A stretch of 64,000 nt of DNA from Tolypothrix sp. FACHB-123 (GCF_014697075.1 NZ_JACJRE010000003.1:207021-271020); one strand, 5' to 3'; shown: positions 45,190-54,841, counted from the first letter of the stretch. The notes: generated by a model from the sequence alone, not told the origin. Made by a program: numbers and translations.

Positions 45190-46719
45190 CTAGAGGGCTT
45201 CTTTACGGCGGGTTGTCTTATCACCCACTTTCTGGAATAGACCCCACTCTACTTGCTCTTCTAGATCCGCTTCCACACCAGCGAATACATCGCGGTAGAT
45301 GGTACGTGAACCATGCCACAAGTGACCAAAGAAGAATAAGAGAGCAAATACAGCGTGTCCAAAGGTAAACCAACCTCTAGGAGATGTGCGGAATACACCA
45401 TCAGAGTTCAAGGTTTCCCGGTCAAATTCAAATATTTCACCGCCTTGAGCCTTGCGGGCGTATTTCTTCACATCGGCTGGATCTGTAAATGTTTTACCAT
45501 CCAAATCGCCACCGTAGAAGCTAACGGTTACACCAGATTGTTCAAAGCTATATTTGGATTCTGCCCGACGGAATGGAATGTCAGCGCGGACGATACCATC
45601 TTTGTCAGTCAAGATAACTGGGAAGGTTTCAAAGAAGTTAGGCAGACGACGCACGGTCAATTCTCTGCCTTCAGAATCTTTGAATACTGCGTGACCTTGC
45701 CAAGATTGGGCAATACCATCACCCTTAACCATTGGCCCTGTACGGAATAAACCGCCTTTAGCAGGGCTGTTACCAACGTAATCGTAGAAGGCCAGTTTTT
45801 CGGGAATTTGTGCCCAAGCTTCGGAAAGGCTTGCACCATTGCCAACACTGGTTTGAACGCGGCGATTAATTTCTTGACGGAAATAGCCTTGATCCCATTG
45901 GTAACGGGTAGGGCCAAACAGTTCAATTGGTGTAGCTGCGTTACCGTACCACATGGTACCAGCGACTACGAAGGCAGCAAAGAATACCGCAGCAATACTG
46001 CTAGAAAGTACGGTTTCAATGTTACCCATCCGTAGGGCTTTGTAAAGCCGTTCGGGTGGTCTGACTGTGAGGTGGAATAAGCCTGCAATAATGCCGACGA
46101 TACCAGCAGCTATATGGTGAGCAACAATACCACCAGGATTAAAGGGGTTAAAGCCATCTGGCCCCCATTCCGGTGCTACTGGTTGGACGCTACCTGTAAC
46201 TCCAAAGGCATCGGAAACCCACATACCCGGGCCGTATAGTCCAGTGAGGTGAAAAGCACCGAAGCCAAAACAGAGTAAACCAGATAAAAATAGGTGAATG
46301 CCAAACATTTTTGGCAAGTCGAGAGCAGGTTCACCAGTACGAGGATCTCTGAAGAGTTCCAAATCCCAGTAAACCCAGTGCCATACGGCAGCTAAGAACA
46401 ACAGACCAGAAAGGACAATGTGAGCAGCAGCAACGCCTTCAAATGACCAGAAACCAGGATCTGTTGCAGGAGCGCCAGTAACGCTCCAACCGCCCCAAGA
46501 TTGAGTAACGCCCAAACGTGACATGAAGGGTAACACGAACATCCCTTGACGCCACATGGGGTTGAGAACCGGATCGCTGGGGTCGTAAATAGCTAGTTCG
46601 TACAATGCCATCGAACCAGACCAGCCTGCCACTAGAGCTGTGTGCATCAAGTGTACAGAAATCAGCCGCCCTGGATCGTTCAGAACGACTGTGTGTACTC
46701 GGTACCAGGGTAGTCCCAT
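45190..46719 (-). CDS. psbB: Photosystem II CP47 chlorophyll apoprotein
   Basis: Core antenna of photosystem II with six membrane spans and chlorophyll-binding histidines. 509 residues from [20 protein letters not shown]. Conserved segments: [65 protein letters not shown], the long lumenal loop E with [20 protein letters not shown], and [21 protein letters not shown] near the end. Full-length and intact; psbT follows. Confidence 0.98.
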   Translation of the reverse strand: MGLPWYRVHTVVLNDPGRLISVHLMHTALVAGWSGSMALYELAIYDPSDPVLNPMWRQGMFVLPFMSRLGVTQSWGGWSVTGAPATDPGFWSFEGVAAAHIVLSGLLFLAAVWHWVYWDLELFRDPRTGEPALDLPKMFGIHLFLSGLLCFGFGAFHLTGLYGPGMWVSDAFGVTGSVQPVAPEWGPDGFNPFNPGGIVAHHIAAGIVGIIAGLFHLTVRPPERLYKALRMGNIETVLSSSIAAVFFAAFVVAGTMWYGNAATPIELFGPTRYQWDQGYFRQEINRRVQTSVGNGASLSEAWAQIPEKLAFYDYVGNSPAKGGLFRTGPMVKGDGIAQSWQGHAVFKDSEGRELTVRRLPNFFETFPVILTDKDGIVRADIPFRRAESKYSFEQSGVTVSFYGGDLDGKTFTDPADVKKYARKAQGGEIFEFDRETLNSDGVFRTSPRGWFTFGHAVFALLFFFGHLWHGSRTIYRDVFAGVEADLEEQVEWGLFQKVGDKTTRRKEAL

Positions 46720-47270
46720 CGACTACGCTCCTCCTCGATGAGTTAGTTTACAAAGCAATTTTCTTACGGAAGTTACGGGCGGCAAAATTTACCGCTTTTG
46801 CTTCTCTGTTGTTTTTGTTATTGCCAGGGTATTTCTTACCACAGCCTAGTCTTATTAGACAAATAGTGTGGTTGCTCTGGCAGTGCTGACACGCTGGGCG
46901 CTCTTTACCCGTTTGGGTAGCGATCGCTCTATGATTTTTCACTACCTAAAAGTTTTCTTACGAAAACTCTTCCTGATTCTTGGAGAATCAGCTAAATGTC
47001 TTGACAGACATTTGGGTAGTTAAGCGTGCTAGGCAAGTGCCAAGCAAAAATGAGAATATTTTAAAAAGTGTAACTATTGATGGAACGCTTTGCAAGCGTG
47101 TAAATAGATGCGATCGCGTAGCATCTATGATATTTTTCGCTACCAATCCCGGTCATACATCTAATTTGCGTATTCTTCTGGAGGAATCAAGAACAGAGAC
47201 AAGGGGGACAAGGAGGACAAGGAGGCAGGGAGAATGAGCGAAGCCGATGCCCCATGCCCCATGCCCCAAT
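46720..47270. promoter_or_regulatory. 551-bp region upstream of psbB
   Basis: Contains the psbB promoter and leader. Structures seen: the stem AAATGTCT / AGACATTT with a 4-nt loop at 46994-47013; ATAGATGC...GCATCTAT around a GCGATCGC site near 47106-47130; and GCCCCAT heptamer repeats near 47248-47270. No real protein gene; a 64-codon minus-strand frame at 46748-46942 is probably chance. Confidence 0.5.
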
Positions 47271-47597
47271 TTACTGCGCGAAGGCTTGAATGTTGTGCAG
47301 CTGACATTTGGCTTCGGCAGTACCCAAGCGTTCAATTACCTGTTCTGCTGTGATCAAACGCTTCAGCACTACTTGTCCGATGCTAGTATCTGTCAGTGCG
47401 GCTGTTGTTGGCTTAACTTCTACGGTTAAAACTGCATCTTCTACTCGATATAGCCACAACAATTCGTTATTTTCGACCAAACAAACATTCAGTTTCTGAA
47501 TATCTGGTTGGCGACGCCATGCGGTGATTTGCCAGAGTCCATCAGACGCCCAGACTCTAGAAACTGTCCAACCTTCCGATAGGAAAAAATATTTCAC
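47271..47597 (-). CDS. Conserved hypothetical protein (108 aa)
   Basis: A 108-residue soluble protein starting with GTG: KYFFLSEGWTVSRVWASDGLW, then ITAWRRQPDIQKLNVCLVEN, a mixed alpha/beta protein with several conserved-looking tryptophans. No membrane span or known motif. It is upstream of psbB on the same strand, separated by the 551-bp region, so a shared transcript is unlikely. Reading frame and composition support a real gene; function unknown. Confidence 0.6.
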   Translation of the reverse strand: MKYFFLSEGWTVSRVWASDGLWQITAWRRQPDIQKLNVCLVENNELLWLYRVEDAVLTVEVKPTTAALTDTSIGQVVLKRLITAEQVIERLGTAEAKCQLHNIQAFAQ

Positions 47598-48189
47598 GTT
47601 CTTAGTCTCACTATTAGACTATTAATCCTGCTGATTACGATATCGCGATCGCCTTCCGGGCTGATGTATATCGCGTAATATTATTGTCAGCAAAGCTAGG
47701 CAGTAAATGGCTGATTTTTGATTGACACTACTTGGCCTTTGCTCAAGGCTAAACTATCTCAAATATTTTGGATCGCTTCTTACCGTGACGACAAAATCAA
47801 TTACTGTTGTAAATCTTAATAAATGTCTATTTTTCTACTCAAGTTAATCAGATTTTTGGGCATGGGGCATGGGGCATGGGGCATTGGGCACTGGTAAGGG
47901 TTTCAAAGGTATCTACGTTTTTGAATACTTATTGTTTCAAGACAGCTAATCACGAGAAAATTTCACAACCAAACATCAAAATCTCTTCCCTAACCCCTAG
48001 CCCCTAATTTTCAAGACAAGTGATTGATGCTTGCTGACCTAATTGAGTCAAATCCGGGATTATCTGGGTATTTAATCTCAGGATATAGATTTTTCGCGGA
48101 TTTTTGTCGTAAATATTGCTATTTTTATGTAGGCTTTTCACCAACCTATAGTAAAATGACTCACCGCCTACCTCAATAATTTTCCAGAT
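47598..48189. other. 592-bp intergenic region
   Basis: Between divergently transcribed genes. It contains a GGGGCAT heptamer array at 47858-47891 and a shorter CCCTAGC-type run near 47994-48007; the right end holds the promoter for the solute-binding protein gene. No RNA gene recognised. Confidence 0.6.
47858..47891. repeat. Heptamer array (GGGGCAT)n
   Basis: Four to five units with small variations. The same unit, in either orientation, occurs near 12985, 33082, 47248 and 57812-57836. Confidence 0.8.
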
Positions 48190-49845
48190 ATGACCAGGTT
48201 TACCTTATCAGTTAGACGATGGAGACAGATGACACAATTCCTGTCTTTGTTCTGTCTATGTTTATTGTTAGTTGTGAGTTGCGCTCCTCGTCAACAGACA
48301 TCCACACCAAATAATCCTGCAACTCCGGCTACAAGTACAGGTGATGGACGGATTACTATCGGGACAACAAGCAAACCCAGAACTTTAGATCCGGCTGATG
48401 CATATGAATTGGCATCTTTGGGTTTAGTGTTTAATATGAGCGATCGCCTCTATACTTATGAGCCTGGGAGTACAGAAATTAAACCCCAACTGGCGACAGC
48501 TTTACCCAAAGTCAGTGCAGATGGTTTAACTTACACTATTCCCTTACGCCAAGGAGTCGTTTTCCATGATGGGACTCCTTTTAATGCGGAAGCGATGGCA
48601 TTTACAATTAAGCGCTTCATTGAAAATAAAGGTAAACCTTCCTTTTTATTAGCTGATATTGTCGATTCAGTCAAAGCTGCATCGGAGAACGAGTTAACTA
48701 TCAAGCTGAAAAAACCGTTTGCGGCGTTTCCTTCACTACTGGCGTTTTCTGGGGTATGTCCAGTTTCACCAAAAGCTTACGAAATCGGTGCGGGGAAATT
48801 TAAGCCGGGGACATTTGTGGGAACCGGGCCTTATAAGTTAGCCCAATATGGTACTGATTCCTTAAGATTGGATGTGTTTGATAAATATTGGGGCGAAAAG
48901 CCAGCGAATCAAGGAATTAACGTCCAAATTCAAAGTAGCCCAGTGAATTTGTTTAACGCCTTCCGTACAGGTGCAGTTGATGTAGCTTATCTTTCTTTAC
49001 AGCCAGATCAAATCCGTAACTTAGAAGAAGGGGCGAAAAAAGGAGATTGGCAAGCGATTAGCGCTCAAGGTAGTGTAGTGAGTTACATGGTTTTGAACCG
49101 GAATCAAAAACCGTTGGATAAACCAGAAGTCAGACAAGCGATCGCATCTTTAATTGATCGACCACTATTAAATCAGCGTGTCTTGTTCAATCAAGCCGAT
49201 CCGCTTTACAGCATGATTCCCACCACATTTAATGTGTCTGCGCCTTTATTTAAAGATAAATATGGTGATGCTAACTTTGATAAGGCGAAACAACTATTAA
49301 CTGGCGCTGGTTTTTCTAAAGAAAATCCCGCCAAAGTGCAAGTTTGGTATCCTTCGAGTTCCGCTACTCGCAGTTTAGTCGCCCAGACACTCAAATCATT
49401 AGTCGATCAAAAAATGGATGGAATATTGCAATTTGAAATTAGTACCGTAGAAGGTGCGACTTTCTTTAAAGACATTAGCAAAGGTTTATATCCAGCTGCT
49501 TTACTTGATTGGTATCCAGACTTTTTAGATCCTGATAATTACGTGCAACCATTCTTATCTTGTCAGAAAGGTTCTGTTGCTAAAGGCTGTGAAGATGGCG
49601 GTAGTCAAACGCAAGGTTCTTTCTATTACAATGAAGCCATCAATAAGCTCATCGATCAACAACGCAAAGAACAAAAACCAGAAGCACGTAAGCAGATATT
49701 TACCCAAATTCAAGAACAGGTAACAAATGATGTGCCTTACATTCCCTTATGGCAAAATAAAGACTATGTTTTTGCCCAAAAAGGTGTAAGTAATGTCCAA
49801 CTCGATCCCACGCAAAATTTAGTTTACAAGCCAATTAAAAAGTAA
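48190..49845 (+). CDS. Peptide/nickel-type ABC substrate-binding lipoprotein (family 5)
   Basis: A 551-residue periplasmic binding protein tethered as a lipoprotein: signal FLSLFCLCLLLVVSCAP with lipobox VVSC. Family 5 (DppA/OppA) features: RITIGTTSKPRTLDPADAYE at the mature start, YTIPLRQGVVFHDGTPFNAEAMAF, GTGPYKLAQYGTDSLRL, KPEVRQAIASLIDRPLLNQRV and DVPYIPLWQNKDYVF. The permease gene follows after a 194-bp repeat-rich gap. The ligand may be a peptide or another solute; the sequence does not decide. Confidence 0.88.
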   Translation: MTRFTLSVRRWRQMTQFLSLFCLCLLLVVSCAPRQQTSTPNNPATPATSTGDGRITIGTTSKPRTLDPADAYELASLGLVFNMSDRLYTYEPGSTEIKPQLATALPKVSADGLTYTIPLRQGVVFHDGTPFNAEAMAFTIKRFIENKGKPSFLLADIVDSVKAASENELTIKLKKPFAAFPSLLAFSGVCPVSPKAYEIGAGKFKPGTFVGTGPYKLAQYGTDSLRLDVFDKYWGEKPANQGINVQIQSSPVNLFNAFRTGAVDVAYLSLQPDQIRNLEEGAKKGDWQAISAQGSVVSYMVLNRNQKPLDKPEVRQAIASLIDRPLLNQRVLFNQADPLYSMIPTTFNVSAPLFKDKYGDANFDKAKQLLTGAGFSKENPAKVQVWYPSSSATRSLVAQTLKSLVDQKMDGILQFEISTVEGATFFKDISKGLYPAALLDWYPDFLDPDNYVQPFLSCQKGSVAKGCEDGGSQTQGSFYYNEAINKLIDQQRKEQKPEARKQIFTQIQEQVTNDVPYIPLWQNKDYVFAQKGVSNVQLDPTQNLVYKPIKK

Positions 49846-49854
49846 TTTTTAGTC

Positions 49855-50035
49855 AATAGTCAGTAGGGGCGGGTTTTGTCAGATATTCACTTGTAAAACA
49901 GATATTTTGCTTAAACCCGCCCGTACAATAGTCAACAGTCAAGCGCCAATATTATCAGTAGTCACCTTGACAAATGACTAATGACCAATGACTATTGACC
50001 ATTAACTATTGACAATTAACCATTGACTCTTAACT
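49855..50035. repeat. Heptamer repeats between transporter genes
   Basis: Most of the 194-bp gap is variants of TGACTAT/TGACCAT/TGACAAT units, the same family as at 4104-4190. It is likely transcribed between the binding protein and permease genes. Confidence 0.8.
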
Positions 50036-50039
50036 AAAT

Positions 50040-51065
50040 ATGTCTCGCTCCAAAGCTCTACAATATTACATAGTCTCCCGGTTACTTTTAGCACCACTTC
50101 AGCTATTTACAATTGTCACGATTGTATTTCTTTTATTGAGAGCTACACCAGGAGATCCAGCAGATGCAATTTTAGGTGGGCGTGCGCCAGAAAGTGCAAA
50201 GGCGGAACTGCGTCAACAATTGGGTTTAGACTTACCTTTGTGGTTGCAATATTTAAATTATTTAGGAAATTTACTGCGATTTGATTTAGGAACTTCTTTA
50301 ACTAGTCGGGGACAAAATGTAGGAGAAATTATCGGGCAATATTTCCCCGCTACAGTAGAGTTAGCTGTATTTAGTATGGCAGTGGCGCTGATTGTTGGTA
50401 TTCTAGTGGGAACACTTTCTGCCTCTCGTCCGGGTACAGTTGTAGATGTGGGAGGACGTTTATTTGGCATAGTAACTTATGCATTGCCAATGTTTTGGGC
50501 GGGAATGATTCTTCAGTTAATTTTTTCAGTACAACTAGGTTGGTTTCCTAACTCTAATCGCTTTCCGCCGAACCTTACCGCACCAACTCACATTACTGGT
50601 TTGTATACTCTTGATAGCTTACTTGCGGGTAACTTCAGTCATTTTTTCATAGCATTGCATCATATCGCCCTTCCTAGTTTGACTTTAGGTATTTTATTAA
50701 GTGGAATTTTTGAGCGAATTGTGCGCGTGAATTTAAAGCAAACTCTACAAGCAGATTATATAGAAGCGGCTAGAGCCAGAGGTATTCCTGAAGGTAAGAT
50801 TTTAGTTGCTCATGCTTTAAAAAATGCTTTGATTCCAGTGATTACAGTTTTGGGTTTAACATTTGCTTCTTTGTTAGGTGGAGCAATTTTAACTGAAGTC
50901 ACATTTTCTTGGCCTGGTTTAGCTAATAGATTGTATCAAGCGATCGCCGATCGCGATTATCCCATTGTCCAAGGCGTGTTGGTATTTTTCGGCGCGATCG
51001 TTGTTAGCGCCAGTATTTTAATTGATATTTTAAATGCTTACGTCGATCCGCGAATTCGGTATTAG
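50040..51065 (+). CDS. DppB/OppB-type ABC transporter permease
   Basis: A 341-residue inner-membrane permease that pairs with the binding protein upstream. N-terminus RLLLAPLQLFTIVTIVFLLLRATPGDPADAILGGRAPE is typical of DppB (RxxPGDPA), with five further hydrophobic segments. The EAA loop is DYIEAARARGIPEGKILVAHALKNALIPV (spanning about residues 239-267). The C-terminus INILNAYVDPRIRY-like end (here DILNAYVDPRIRY) is characteristic. The second permease and ATPases are not in the window. Confidence 0.9.
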   Translation: MSRSKALQYYIVSRLLLAPLQLFTIVTIVFLLLRATPGDPADAILGGRAPESAKAELRQQLGLDLPLWLQYLNYLGNLLRFDLGTSLTSRGQNVGEIIGQYFPATVELAVFSMAVALIVGILVGTLSASRPGTVVDVGGRLFGIVTYALPMFWAGMILQLIFSVQLGWFPNSNRFPPNLTAPTHITGLYTLDSLLAGNFSHFFIALHHIALPSLTLGILLSGIFERIVRVNLKQTLQADYIEAARARGIPEGKILVAHALKNALIPVITVLGLTFASLLGGAILTEVTFSWPGLANRLYQAIADRDYPIVQGVLVFFGAIVVSASILIDILNAYVDPRIRY

Positions 51066-51106
51066 TATTTTTAGATATCAAGCAAAATCTTGGGAAGTTA
51101 ATCAAG

Positions 51107-51322
51107 ATGAAAATTTTTACTGCAATCATCGAGCAAGATACAGAAACAAATCTTTATGTAGGTTATGTTCCCGGATTTCCAGGAGCGCATTCTCAAGGCG
51201 AAACATTAGATGAATTACAGCAAAATCTGCGTGAAGTAATTGAAATGCTTTTAGAAGATGAAAATATTTCCTTAAATACTCAGTTTGTGGGTACGCAACA
51301 GATCGTGTTGCAAAGTCACTAA
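51107..51322 (+). CDS. HicB-like antitoxin domain protein, no HicA
   Basis: A 71-residue protein: MKIFTAIIEQDTETNLYVGY, then VPGFPGAHSQGETLDELQQNLREVIEM in its middle, the partial RNase-H fold of HicB antitoxins. No HicA toxin gene is adjacent and there is no separate DNA-binding tail, so it may act outside a toxin-antitoxin pair. Its 3' end overlaps that of the convergent CCA-enzyme gene by 4 nt. Confidence 0.78.
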   Translation: MKIFTAIIEQDTETNLYVGYVPGFPGAHSQGETLDELQQNLREVIEMLLEDENISLNTQFVGTQQIVLQSH

Positions 51323-52587
51323 GCGATCGCACGAGATGCAAAAGAGATCGCCTCTTCTTGTGTAGATATTGTTCCCTCGGCCTGAGCTATAGCAATTTCT
51401 GTAAGAATTTTACCAATTAATGGCGACGGAGAGAGATTTAATGCTATAATGATCTCCTTCCCACTCACGATTTGAGCGGGATGAGCGACCAGATCATCAG
51501 GGTTTAGGTAGCGGCCGATTAAAGGTGCGTAAACGCAGAGCGATTTATCGCCAGATATCGCCCCTACCAGATTATCAAAAGCTAAGGCCAGCGCTACAGC
51601 AGTACTAAATACAGTGCCTGCTTCCTGAAAGAAAAAATACTGTTCTCTAATAGACATATCAGGTGTTTTTAGCCTTGGGAACAGTCTGAGGGCTGTAGTC
51701 ACAGATTGAATTTCAGCACGGCTGTAGGTTAGTTCCGTTAGCTCAATTTCCGCAGCTTCTGGATTTTGATGAACAAGACAAGCAAGTTTAGCGATACCTA
51801 AGCGCGTGGTTTTGATAGTATCGCGGATGTATTCTTGCAGTTCAATCCCCAGAGGCTGCCAATTTTTGGCAATATAGTCGGCGGCTTTGTCAACTGCGGT
51901 GAGTTTCTCAAAGCTTTCGCTGGTGGCGTTTTTAAAGAATGGTGCGAGTACACCATCTAACCAAGCAGAAGCGATCGCATGATTACCTTGAGGACTGGCT
52001 AATAAATAACCAATTTCTACCCTAACGCGTTCTGCCGCTACTGTGGTGATGTGTGAAGCTAAAGAACGTATTGTTTGCTGGGTATTGGGTTCGATAGTAA
52101 AACCAAGTTGGGCTGATTGTCGATAGCCTCGCAGTAACCTTAAAGGATCGTCTTCTAAGTTTTTTGGCGAAACCATCCGCAAAACTCGCTTTTCTAAGTC
52201 AGCCAAACCTTGCAATGGATCGATAATTTCTTGGGTATGGGGATTATAGGCGATCGCATTTACGGTAAAATCCCGTCTGTGCAGATCGGTTTCTAAAGTC
52301 GCACCTTCCTGTTGAGCAATATCAACTGTAGCGTTAGGGAAGACTACACGCGCAATTTGTCGTTGGGGATCGAGAAGAACAAAACCCGCTTGATAATGAT
52401 GAGCGATCGCTCGTGCTACTTTAACTGCATCTGTAGGGATAACAAAATCTAAATCTAAGTATTCGCGACTTCTACCTAATAAAGCATCCCTCACCGCACC
52501 ACCTACCATATATGCTGGTTGTGGCAATAAGTCTAAGCTAAACGGCCAATTTTCTGGAGCTAAGGTAGAAGAAACTAAATTGTGCAT
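51319..52587 (-). CDS. CCA-adding enzyme / poly(A) polymerase family nucleotidyltransferase
   Basis: Class II tRNA nucleotidyltransferase family protein that adds or repairs CCA ends, or polyadenylates RNA. 422 residues from the ATG at 52587 (an upstream in-frame ATG would add five). Catalytic head: YMVGGAVRDALLGRSREYLDLDFV with the DxD metal ligands; then DLHRRDFTVNAIAYNP, the RNA-head motif DPLRLLRGYRQSAQLGF, and ERVRVEIGYLL. Cyanobacteria often split CCA addition between enzymes, so CC-, A- or full activity cannot be decided by eye. The tRNA-fMet in this window encodes its own CCA, so this enzyme is not strictly needed for that tRNA's synthesis. Confidence 0.88.
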   Translation of the reverse strand: MHNLVSSTLAPENWPFSLDLLPQPAYMVGGAVRDALLGRSREYLDLDFVIPTDAVKVARAIAHHYQAGFVLLDPQRQIARVVFPNATVDIAQQEGATLETDLHRRDFTVNAIAYNPHTQEIIDPLQGLADLEKRVLRMVSPKNLEDDPLRLLRGYRQSAQLGFTIEPNTQQTIRSLASHITTVAAERVRVEIGYLLASPQGNHAIASAWLDGVLAPFFKNATSESFEKLTAVDKAADYIAKNWQPLGIELQEYIRDTIKTTRLGIAKLACLVHQNPEAAEIELTELTYSRAEIQSVTTALRLFPRLKTPDMSIREQYFFFQEAGTVFSTAVALALAFDNLVGAISGDKSLCVYAPLIGRYLNPDDLVAHPAQIVSGKEIIIALNLSPSPLIGKILTEIAIAQAEGTISTQEEAISFASRAIA

Positions 52588-52673
52588 TGTAATAAAAATC
52601 AACCCAGAAACTAGTGAATATAACTTTGGCTTAAGCTAGATTAACAATAAAGGTTCCTGGAGTTGGCTCTATT

Positions 52674-52922
52674 ATGTGTATTTGCGTGAATTGCCACTAT
52701 GTAGACCGATGTTTAACCTATCATGCCGTAGAAACGCAGCATCAACAACCCCATTTAACAGAAACACCCACTTTTGACCCCAATGAACCCTCAATCAATG
52801 TCAATATCCGCACTAAAGGGGAAATCATTGAAATGGAATGGGATGTAGTCGGTTGTCTCAGCTTTAAGCAAGAAACTGGTAAATGGGCGAAATTACGTCC
52901 GGGTGAACTAGTCCCAACCTGA
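52674..52922 (+). CDS. ycf34: Ycf34 family protein
   Basis: An 82-residue protein conserved in cyanobacteria and red-lineage plastids. It starts MCICVNCHYVDRCLTYHAVE: four cysteines (C2, C4, C7, C13) in the first 13 residues, the reported iron-sulfur ligands. Synechocystis Ycf34 is reported to bind an Fe-S cluster and affect photosynthetic electron transport. The C-terminus contains VVGCLSFKQETGKWAKLRPG. It is divergent from the CCA-enzyme gene, with an 86-nt promoter gap. Confidence 0.92.
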   Translation: MCICVNCHYVDRCLTYHAVETQHQQPHLTETPTFDPNEPSINVNIRTKGEIIEMEWDVVGCLSFKQETGKWAKLRPGELVPT

Positions 52923-53268
52923 CGATGTGATGAAGATAATTGTAGTCAGGATTTTAGTCTGCAAATAAGAGGATGTTTTAAAAGTCCTGTCGTTGGTAGC
53001 AAAACATTGTTAGATCCCCCTAAATCCCCCTTAAAAAGGGGGACTTTGATTGTATTTCCCCTTAAAAAGGGGGGTAGGGGGGATCGATTAGTATCTAAAA
53101 TCACAGCCAAAAACTTTTCAAACAACCTCTAAGGAATGAATTCCTCAATTTTTAAATTGCTTGACATATTGTGGTTTTTGCAAGCCGACTTAACTTAATT
53201 TTCTACTTCAGTTGACTTTTAAATATGCTTTTTTTTAAAGTTATAAAACAAACATATTTAACTTTATT
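52923..53268. other. 346-bp intergenic region with a MITE-like repeat
   Basis: Apart from the inverted-repeat element at 53013-53085 it holds only AT-rich sequence and the presumed tsaB promoter. Confidence 0.6.
53013..53085. repeat. MITE-like inverted repeat (GATCCCCCTAAATCCCCC type)
   Basis: A 73-bp unit starting GATCCCCCTAAATCCCCC and ending GGGGGTAGGGGGGATC; the ends are imperfect inverted repeats of about 25 bp, with a second internal CCCCCTTAAAAAGGGGG-type palindrome. No coding capacity. This looks like a non-autonomous miniature element of the kind dispersed in cyanobacterial genomes. Confidence 0.7.
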
Positions 53269-53934
53269 TTGATTACTGAACTAGAACATCTCGCCGTTAC
53301 CAAATACGGTTTAGCACTGCACACCACCACACCTGAATTAGGTTTAGCAATTAATAATTTTGCAGGTGACTCTCGCTCTCAGATATGGAATTTAGGGCGG
53401 GATTTATCTAGCCTGATACATCAATACTTAATTGAATTTATTCAACCACAAACTTGGTCAGATTTAGCATTTCTGGCAGTCGCCAAAGGGCCTGGTGGTT
53501 TTACAGGGACGCGGATTGGGGTAGTTCTCGCGCGGACTTTAGGACAACAGTTAGAAATTCCAGTATTTGCGGTTTCTACTTTAGCCGCAGTTGCTTGGAC
53601 AGAAATTAGTACAAATCAAAATACTGATGCGATCGCTATTCAAATGGCGGCGCAAAGAGGTCAAGTTTTTGGCGCGATTTATCAGCTTCAGCCCGATAAT
53701 TTAGGATTAACAGCTTTATTACCAGATACAGTATTTACACCGGAAGCTTGGCAAGAAACGCTAGCAAATTGGCAGACTAATTATCAATTAATTGAAGCTA
53801 AATCTGACTTAGCAGCCACAGTCACTAGCATTTTGTCACTAGCTTACCTAGATTGGCAACAAGGTACGCGTCCCCATTGGAATGAGGCTTTGCCTTATTA
53901 TGGTCAACATCCCGTAGAGAATGTTAACTGTTGA
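53269..53934 (+). CDS. tsaB: tRNA threonylcarbamoyladenosine biosynthesis protein TsaB
   Basis: Partner of TsaD and TsaE in making t6A37 in ANN-decoding tRNAs. 221 residues; the frame opens with TTG and has no better ATG near the conserved start YGLALHTTTPELGLAINNFA. The core block VAKGPGGFTGTRIGVVLARTLGQ is diagnostic of TsaB, followed by VFAVSTLAAVAW. The usual partners are not adjacent. Start-codon assignment is uncertain, but any alternative must lie close. Confidence 0.9.
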   Translation: MITELEHLAVTKYGLALHTTTPELGLAINNFAGDSRSQIWNLGRDLSSLIHQYLIEFIQPQTWSDLAFLAVAKGPGGFTGTRIGVVLARTLGQQLEIPVFAVSTLAAVAWTEISTNQNTDAIAIQMAAQRGQVFGAIYQLQPDNLGLTALLPDTVFTPEAWQETLANWQTNYQLIEAKSDLAATVTSILSLAYLDWQQGTRPHWNEALPYYGQHPVENVNC

Positions 53935-53955
53935 GTGTTGACTGTTGATTGTTGA

Positions 53956-54393
53956 CTATTGGTCTGTCGCATATTTTATAATCACTAGACAATTTCGCCC
54001 ATCGGAACCACGTTCGTAAACCACACGATCGGCTAGGCGGCGCAGGAGAAACCAGCCATACCCGCCTACTTGAAGAGTACCGGGTTTTGGTTCGGCGATC
54101 GCATCTGGATTAAAAGGTTGTCCATAATCCCAAATTCGCATTTCTAGTTTGTCCATCCACAGACAAACTTCAATCTCGATAATTGTGTCCGGCGGTAAAG
54201 CAGAATGTGCATGACGAACTGCGTTAGTAAAGCCTTCTGCTAACGCCAAGTTCAGCCGATAGAGTTGGTTTTCTAACCAGCTTATTTCCGATAAATTTTG
54301 CCGACAGAATTTTTCAAACCATTGTTGTACTTGGTTTAAGAGCTTAAGTTCGCTCTTCACCGTCAGATGGTCTCGCTGCACTATGCTAAGCAT
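53956..54393 (-). CDS. RsbW-like anti-sigma factor / serine kinase (HATPase)
   Basis: A 145-residue GHKL ATPase of the RsbW/SpoIIAB group, which phosphorylates STAS-domain antagonists. N box EGFTNAVRHAHS (Asn binds Mg-ATP) near residue 54, G1 WDYGQPFNP near 93, G2 GGYGWFLLRRLAD near 112 (Trp where Leu is common). No sigma factor or STAS gene is adjacent; a STAS-domain fusion occurs far away at 14027 and a link is only speculative. Confidence 0.85.
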   Translation of the reverse strand: MLSIVQRDHLTVKSELKLLNQVQQWFEKFCRQNLSEISWLENQLYRLNLALAEGFTNAVRHAHSALPPDTIIEIEVCLWMDKLEMRIWDYGQPFNPDAIAEPKPGTLQVGGYGWFLLRRLADRVVYERGSDGRNCLVIIKYATDQ

Positions 54394-54841
54394 TGACCGT
54401 GACTTGAATTATTTAATAAGTGAGGATTTGTTGACAATTTATATTTTTGATCTTCCTGGGTTTTGATATTTTGGTAGAGCAGGTCAAAGGGATTGTGGAT
54501 GGAGTTAGCAGCCAAAAAAAATTGATAATTGGCTATCACACCGGACATATTTTAGTACATTATCCCAGTACCAAGGAAGAGTAGTATCTGAATAAATCAA
54601 CATCAAGAAAATCAAGATATTGTGGGGGATTGCTGGTTAAAAGCCAGTTAAGTTTAAAACTAAATATTTAAGATGCAACCTAATATATATAAATTGACGC
54701 CTGTGAATTATTTTTCACAAGCATATATTACGAAAGTTATGAACTATAACTGCCAGCTAATATAGGCAGATTGTCATACATCATACATTCGTTACATGCT
54801 AGGGAAAATCACAGGCGTCAAAATGCTGTTTGGTGACTAAT
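54394..54841. other. 448-bp region downstream of petD
   Basis: 3' side of petBD and promoter side of the RsbW-like gene, both minus strand. Key feature is the long-range inverted repeat TTGACGCCTGTGA (54694-54706) / TCACAGGCGTCAA (54808-54820) with smaller hairpins between. No reading frame of interest. Confidence 0.6.
54694..54820 (-). terminator. Long-range inverted repeat at the petBD 3' end
   Basis: A 13-bp perfect stem closing a 101-nt loop that itself contains short hairpins (GTGAA/TTCAC near 54702-54717; CTGCC/GGCAG near 54750-54770). It begins 22 nt after the petD stop. It could be the transcript's 3' structure or an RNA element; there is no T tract. Confidence 0.45.

Noticed and set aside
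46748-46942. 64-codon minus-strand frame with CQHCQSNH, resembling a zinc-binding transposase start
   Set aside because: The match stops after a few residues, it lies in the psbB upstream region, and no element ends are present.
47858-47891. Regular repeats considered as a CRISPR array
   Set aside because: Units are 7 bp in direct tandem with no spacers; no cas genes in the window.
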